Source: Alviniconcha marisindica | Lineage: Eukaryota > Mollusca > Gastropoda > Provannidae | Length of the DNA: 64,000 nucleotides | NCBI GenBank assembly: GCA_018857735.1 | Contig: JABMCL010002980.1 | Location: 322,501 to 386,500 of the forward strand | Reading direction: 5' to 3' | Shown: one piece after another, positions 59,729 through 64,000 of the stretch | How the letters are laid out: every line of letters begins with the position of its first letter | Position numbering within the stretch: the first letter of the stretch is position 1 | Notes under the pieces: model-generated | Told to the model about the DNA's origin: nothing | Database searches by the model: none | What the model saw: the letters and a program-made list of their open reading frames with translations, nothing else | Made by a program: the position numbers and the translations under genes

Positions 59729-62700
59729 GTAAGCTAAGTGTGTGTTTGTGTGGATGGGTCGGCGTATGGTTAAGGTGGGTAGACAGATGTGGATGCCTGT
59801 TTTGAAGACCTGAAGGACAGCAGGTAAGCTAAGTGTGTGCTTGTGTGGATGGGTCGGTGTATGGTTAAGGTGGGTAGACAGATGTGGATGCCTGTTTTGA
59901 AGACCTGAAGGACAGCAGGTAAGCTAAGTGTGTGCTTGCGTGGATGGGTCGGCGTATGTTCACAGTTAGCAGACCGATGTGGGTGCCTGTTTTGAAGACT
60001 CAAAGGACAGCAGGCAAACAAAGTGTGCTTGAGTGGGTAGGTAGATGTATGGTTATGGTGGGTGCGGTGTATGCATGTTCTGAAGACCTGAAGGACATCA
60101 GGTAAGCAGTAAGTAAATCGGTGTTTTACGCCCAGTCAACCAGTGCGGTTATATCAGGGCCATAGATGGTAAGCAAAGTGTGTGCTTGCGTGGATGGGTC
60201 GGCCTAAGGTCACGGTGGGTAGACAGATGTGGATGCCTGTTTTGAAGACCCAAGTACAGCAGGTAAAAAAAGTGTGCTTGAGTGGGTAGGTAGGTGTGTG
60301 GTTATGGTGGGTAGATGGATATAGTGTATGCATGGTGTGAAGACCTGAAGGACAGCAGGTAAACAGTGCGTGTGCTTGAGTGGATGGGTTGGTGTATGGC
60401 GGTGGTGGGTAGATGGATATAGTGTACACTTCAGTGTACATAATACATTGTTTGATTCGCGGTGAATATGTTTTGATTAGTGAGCTTCTAGATAAATCCA
60501 GACTTTTTTTACTTCACTTGATCTTGAACATCTTTGACAAGGTTCAAGTTAACTGGTACTTTCTGGCATTTTACTGGTTAAGATCAGCATATACCAGGAA
60601 AAAATCAACAATAGGTCAACCATACCACCTGAAAAAGAGATGATATATATATACACACAACAGACACAGAGAGAGTGCATGCAATGCGTGCGCATGCACA
60701 ATCTTCTGTGTGTGTGTGTGTGTATGCGTGTGTGTGCGTGCATGCATGCATGTATGCGTGCATGTATGCGTGCATGTGTGTGTTTGCACATGCACACTTG
60801 TATGTTCTGGACAGGGAAGGGAGCAGGGTATTTGCAAGTAGAGGTCTAGTAGTAGTAGTATAGACAGCCATGTATCTGACCAGTTTCCATAAACCACTTT
60901 CACCACCTTAAAGATGTCACACCCAGTTGGAAAATGTCTAGCACGATCACTGTTTAATTGTAGAGGTCCTGGGACCTAGTTGCCAGTCTGTCAATTTGTT
61001 AATGCTGCACACTTTGGAATGGCAGTCACAGTGACCCCCCCATGCTACCCTTTAGTGCATGCTGACATTTACAGAGTGAGAAAATGACACTGTCCCAATG
61101 GGCAAAGTGACAGTGATGACTGATGGTTCACTGGCTGTTACAGACTGGTAGATGAGACATTCACTGATGGTTCACTGGCTGTTACAGACTGGTAGATGAG
61201 ACATTCACTGATGGTTCACTGGCTGTTACTGACTGGTAGATGAGACATTCATGGATGGTTCACTGGCTGTTACAGACTGGTAGATGAGACATTCATGGAT
61301 GGTTCACTGGCTGTTACAGACTGGTAGATGAGACATTCACTGATGGTTCACTGGCGGTTACAGACTGGTAGATGAGACGTTCACCATCGATGAAGTGACA
61401 GAGATGCTGGACGGCCTGCTGACGGTGGTTCGCAGCGAGGTGGAGTCAGAGCTGATCAACACGGCCCACACCAACGTGCTGATGATGCGACAGATGTTCC
61501 AGCAGGCGGAGAAGTGGCACCTGAAGCTGCAGGCAGACATCTCAGAGCTGGAGAACAGGTGATGAAGGAGGGAGTGGGTGGGAGGTGTTCTGTAGGCAGC
61601 AGAGACCAGGCATTAGGATGCAGGGGAAGGTGTGGGGGGGGGGGGGGGGGATGCAGTTAGCAGAGACCAGGTGTTAGGATGCAGGGAGGCTGTGTGGGGG
61701 GTGGAGTTAGAGACCAGGTGTAAGGATCCCTGGGGTGGGGGTGGGGGGGTGGGGGGGGGAGTTAATAGCAGAGACCAGGTGTGGAGGAGGTGGGGGGGTG
61801 CAGTAGCAGAGACCAGGTTAGGATGAGGGGGGGGGGCGTTGCAAACAAGAGTAGCAGGGGGACCAGGGTTAGGATGAGGTGGGGGGGTGCAGTTAGCAGA
61901 GACCAGGAGTTAGGATGCAGGAGGAAGGGGGGGGTGCAGTTAGCAGAGACCAGGGTTAGGTGCTAGGGGGGGGGGTGCAGGAGGTGTAGGAGGGGGGGGG
62001 GGTGCAGTTAGCAGAGACCAGAGTTAGGATGCAGGGGGTGGGGGGGTGCAGTTAGCAGAGACCAGGAGTTAGGATGCGAGGGGGGGGGGGGGGGGTGCAG
62101 TTAACAGAGACCAGAGTTATGATGCAGGGGGGATGGGGGGCAAGTTGAGCAGAGACCAGGAGATGGGGGGGGTGCAGTTACAGAGACCAGAGTTAGATGC
62201 AGGGGGGAATGGGGGGTGGCGAAGTTAGCAGAGACCAGGTTAGATGCAGGGGGGATGGGGGTGCAGTTACAAGACAGTTATGATGCGTGCAGTGTTATGA
62301 TGCAGGGGGATGGGGGGTGCAGTTAGCAGAGACCAGATGTTATGATGCAGGGGGATGGGGGGTCAGTTACAGAGACCAGATGTTATGATGCAGGTGTGGG
62401 GGCATGAAGATTTTATGATGCAGTTAGCAGAGACGGGCATGGTGTGTGTTATGATGCAGGGGGGATGGGTGTGTGCAGTTAGCAGAGACCAGGTGTTAGT
62501 GTGCAGGAGTGATGGGTGCAAATTACGGGCAGGTTTTGTTCAGTTTTTTCAATTAGCTGATTGCTTTTGCGATTGTGTGTAGTTCTTGAGCAGTCAATGC
62601 CCTCATGTCACATGTGAAATTTGAAAGAGTGACTATTTTTATTTTTAATGTGTTTCTTTATGGTAATTCTCCACCAAAATGACCCCCCTTCACAAGTGAT

Positions 62701-63507
62701 TTAAAATTGTGACATGGCTGGTTTCCATGTGAAAAAAACTTTTTCCCCCAAATGACTACTTACACAATTTTTAACCCCTTGGCCAAACCCAGTTTACCCC
62801 CGGGGTTTCCCAAAATTTTTTCGATGCCACATATATAAGGTGCACGTGCATTTAGCTGTAACCTGCCACCTGCACTTCTGGCAAAGTGTCCAGGATCTTT
62901 TATGTGGTGCCGTAGTACGGGGGTGGGGGGTGGGGGGGGGGGGAACAGATACCAAAATAAGAGTCAGCACAGAAAGTTGACCATGGAGAAGAAAACTCCT
63001 GCCGCTCCTGTGGGGACTCAAACCTGCGACCTTTCAATCACAAGTCCAGCGCTGTCACCACTGAGCAATTCCCACTCCCTTTGAACCTGATGTATCCGTT
63101 CATTCTGTATTGTGCCTGTGTATAGCACTTGAAGACCTGGAAGTGATGGGGGCTAAACATGGGTAATGCCCGGTCAACTACCACTGGCGTCAGTGGAAAT
63201 GAAGAGAGACCTTCTTGTCCTGCAGAGAGCTGCTGGAGCAGATCAAGGAGTTTGAGGAGCGAGAGTTTGCTGGAGCCAAGCGTGACACAGAGTTTATTCC
63301 CAAAAAGCTGGAGCCAGTCAACGAAACAGGGGGCACTGCTTTGCTGCATATGGTCAGTGTGTGTGTGTGTGTGTGTTTGTGTGCATGTGTGCGTGTGCAT
63401 GTGTACATGTGTGTGTGTGTGTATGTGTGTGTATGTGTGTGCCTGTGCATGCAAGTACGTGTGTGTGTAATTCACACACCATGAGTCACTGTGTGCTTAC
63501 ATGTGTT

Positions 63508-63565
<58 letters not shown>

Positions 63566-63970
63566 TGTGTGTCTGTGTCTGTGTGTGTCCGTGCACCTGT
63601 GAGCCTGTGCATGCATGTATACAGGTGTGTGTGTGTTTGACTCAGACACAGTGAATCTGCCTGTGCTTGGATGATGTGTACATTTGTGTGGGTGTGGGTA
63701 TTATAGCCAAATGTGCCATCACACACATTCTTAATTATGCTTTCCATTTTATGTATTTCAGTTTTCAGTTGTTGTTTTCTCTTTGAACCTGAAATGCTAC
63801 AGGCAGCATGGAGGTGGTACTTTGGTCATTTGGTCCAAAAAAACACAAGTTCTGTGTTACACTGGCGCCAGAACTAATGACTGTGTTTCTGTTTGGCCCT
63901 CCAGAAAATCGAGGAGCTGCAGGAGCAGAATGAGAAGATGAGGGATCGCTTGATGAAAGTGGACAAAGAT
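59604..63970 (+). CDS. LZTFL1: LZTFL1, leucine zipper transcription factor-like 1 (3' end beyond window)
   Basis: LZTFL1 is a coiled-coil cytoplasmic protein that binds the BBSome and limits its entry to cilia; human mutations cause a Bardet-Biedl syndrome form. Four coding exons join in phase: 59604-59728, 61364-61558, 63226-63352 and 63905-63970, giving the first 171 residues (family about 300). Seen: MELGVNEHHQNQVINYIRFA, CFEDLKDSR, LVDETFTIDEVTEMLDGLL, VESELINTAHTNVLMMRQMF, AEKWHLKLQADISELENREL, NETGGTALL and the start of the long coiled coil KIEELQEQNEKM. These track human LZTFL1 closely. The start ATG lies three bases after the acceptor GTTGCAG at 59600, so a non-coding exon is expected upstream. 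Exon 1 donor and exon 2 acceptor are both amplified in intron 1. Confidence 0.97.
59690..60365. repeat. Tandem array derived from LZTFL1 exon 1 donor (~96 bp)
   Basis: The real exon end GATGCCTGTTTTGAAGACCT...CAG|GTAAGC is followed by copies at about 59788, 59885, 59979, 60063, 60228 and 60322. Most still encode D-A-C-F-E-D-L-K-D-S and keep CAG|GTAAGC or GTAAAC. One gap is filled by a dispersed CCCAGTCAACCAG-family insertion at ~60108-60165. Confidence 0.93.
61141..61385. repeat. Tandem array derived from LZTFL1 exon 2 acceptor (44 bp)
   Basis: Six copies at exact 44-bp spacing (61141, 61185, 61229, 61273, 61317, 61361), the last being the real junction. Each reads TTACAG|ACTGGTAGATGAG then AC(A/G)TTCA, i.e. 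L-V-D-E-T-F. The third copy has CTG in place of CAG. Confidence 0.95.
61364..61558 (+). CDS. LZTFL1: LZTFL1 coding exon 2
   Basis: 195 bp, (R)LVDETFTIDEV through QADISELEN plus AG. Acceptor GCGGTTACAG, donor AACAG|GTGATG. Confidence 0.96.
61600..62530 (+). repeat. G-rich minisatellite downstream of LZTFL1 exon 2
   Basis: About 18-20 variable units of CAGTTAGCAGAGACCAG plus (GT)GTTA(G)GATGCAGG and G-runs. It starts ~45 bases after the exon 2 donor. AGACCAGGTGTTAG is partly like the donor GAACAGGTGATG. Strongly G-quadruplex-prone on the coding strand. Confidence 0.88.
62825..63078 (-). mobile_element. tRNA-headed SINE, copy C
   Basis: Head ATTGCTCAGTGGTGACAGCG with B box GGTTTGAGTCC; the body is shared with copies A and B, interrupted by a G/C run. 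It lies in LZTFL1 intron 2, antisense. Confidence 0.78.
63226..63352 (+). CDS. LZTFL1: LZTFL1 coding exon 3
   Basis: 127 bp, ELLEQIKEFEEREFAGAKRD through NETGGTALLHM. Acceptor CTTGTCCTGCAG. The donor GTCAGTGTGTG merges into a (GT)n tract. Confidence 0.93.
63353..63545. repeat. (GT)n and (GA)n tract in LZTFL1 intron 3
   Basis: Interrupted (GT)n immediately after the exon 3 donor, a second (GT)n at ~63510-63538 and a short (GA)n to ~63565. Confidence 0.9.
63905..63970 (+). CDS. LZTFL1: LZTFL1 coding exon 4
   Basis: 66 bp, 22 codons, KIEELQEQNEKMRDRLMKVD then KD; donor GAT|GTGAGT. Start of the long coiled coil. Confidence 0.93.
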
Positions 63971-64000
63971 GTGAGTATTTCATGATGTAATGCTGGCTGG

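Overview
This is a eukaryotic nuclear window, very probably from a mollusc and most likely a marine gastropod. The reasons are genes with many small exons and metazoan-type splice sites, very dense (CA)n, (CT)n and poly-G/C microsatellites, tRNA-headed SINEs ending in (AAGT)n-like runs, and a dispersed repeat built on CCCAGTCAACCAG...TTATATCAGGG. The species assignment is inference. No bacterial, organellar or viral genes were seen.

Four protein-coding genes can be reconstructed exon by exon, with matching phases. (1) GPD1, cytosolic NAD-dependent glycerol-3-phosphate dehydrogenase, minus strand, exons 1-6 between 10053 and 2346; the last ~110 residues lie beyond the left edge. (2) ABRACL, an 81-residue costars-family protein, plus strand, coding exons at 21648-21708 and 22475-22659, with a probable promoter and non-coding first exon at 20.3-20.45 kb. 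(3) EIF4B, translation initiation factor 4B, minus strand, 17 coding exons from 55356 down to 31795, complete at about 660 residues, with an RRM, a DRYG-type repeat exon and a probable 5' TOP start. (4) LZTFL1, the ciliary BBSome regulator, plus strand, four coding exons from 59604 to 63970, continuing past the right edge. These are housekeeping or ciliary genes with no evident common pathway; EIF4B and LZTFL1 are divergently arranged.

Layout: 1-10.1 kb GPD1; 10.1-20.3 kb intergenic (SINE, large palindrome, microsatellites, a MITE and a ~0.9 kb CA/GT inverted repeat); 20.3-22.8 kb ABRACL; 22.8-30.7 kb intergenic or EIF4B 3' flank; 31.8-55.4 kb EIF4B, whose introns hold a THAP-domain transposon relic, a LINE fragment, SINEs and a second copy of the MITE; 55.4-59.6 kb divergent intergenic region; 59.6-64 kb LZTFL1.

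The most striking observation is a recurring structure. At about ten exon-intron junctions in all four genes, the junction itself (exon end plus splice site) has been tandemly copied into the neighbouring intron, from one extra copy to about twenty. Donor copies lie downstream of the exon and acceptor copies lie upstream. Examples are GPD1 exon 3 donor (32- and 66-bp units), LZTFL1 exon 1 donor (~96 bp) and exon 2 acceptor (exactly 44 bp), EIF4B exons 6, 9, 10 and 11, GPD1 exons 5 and 6, and the ABRACL start exon. This yields arrays of decoy splice sites still resembling the exon they came from. I know of no standard name for it.
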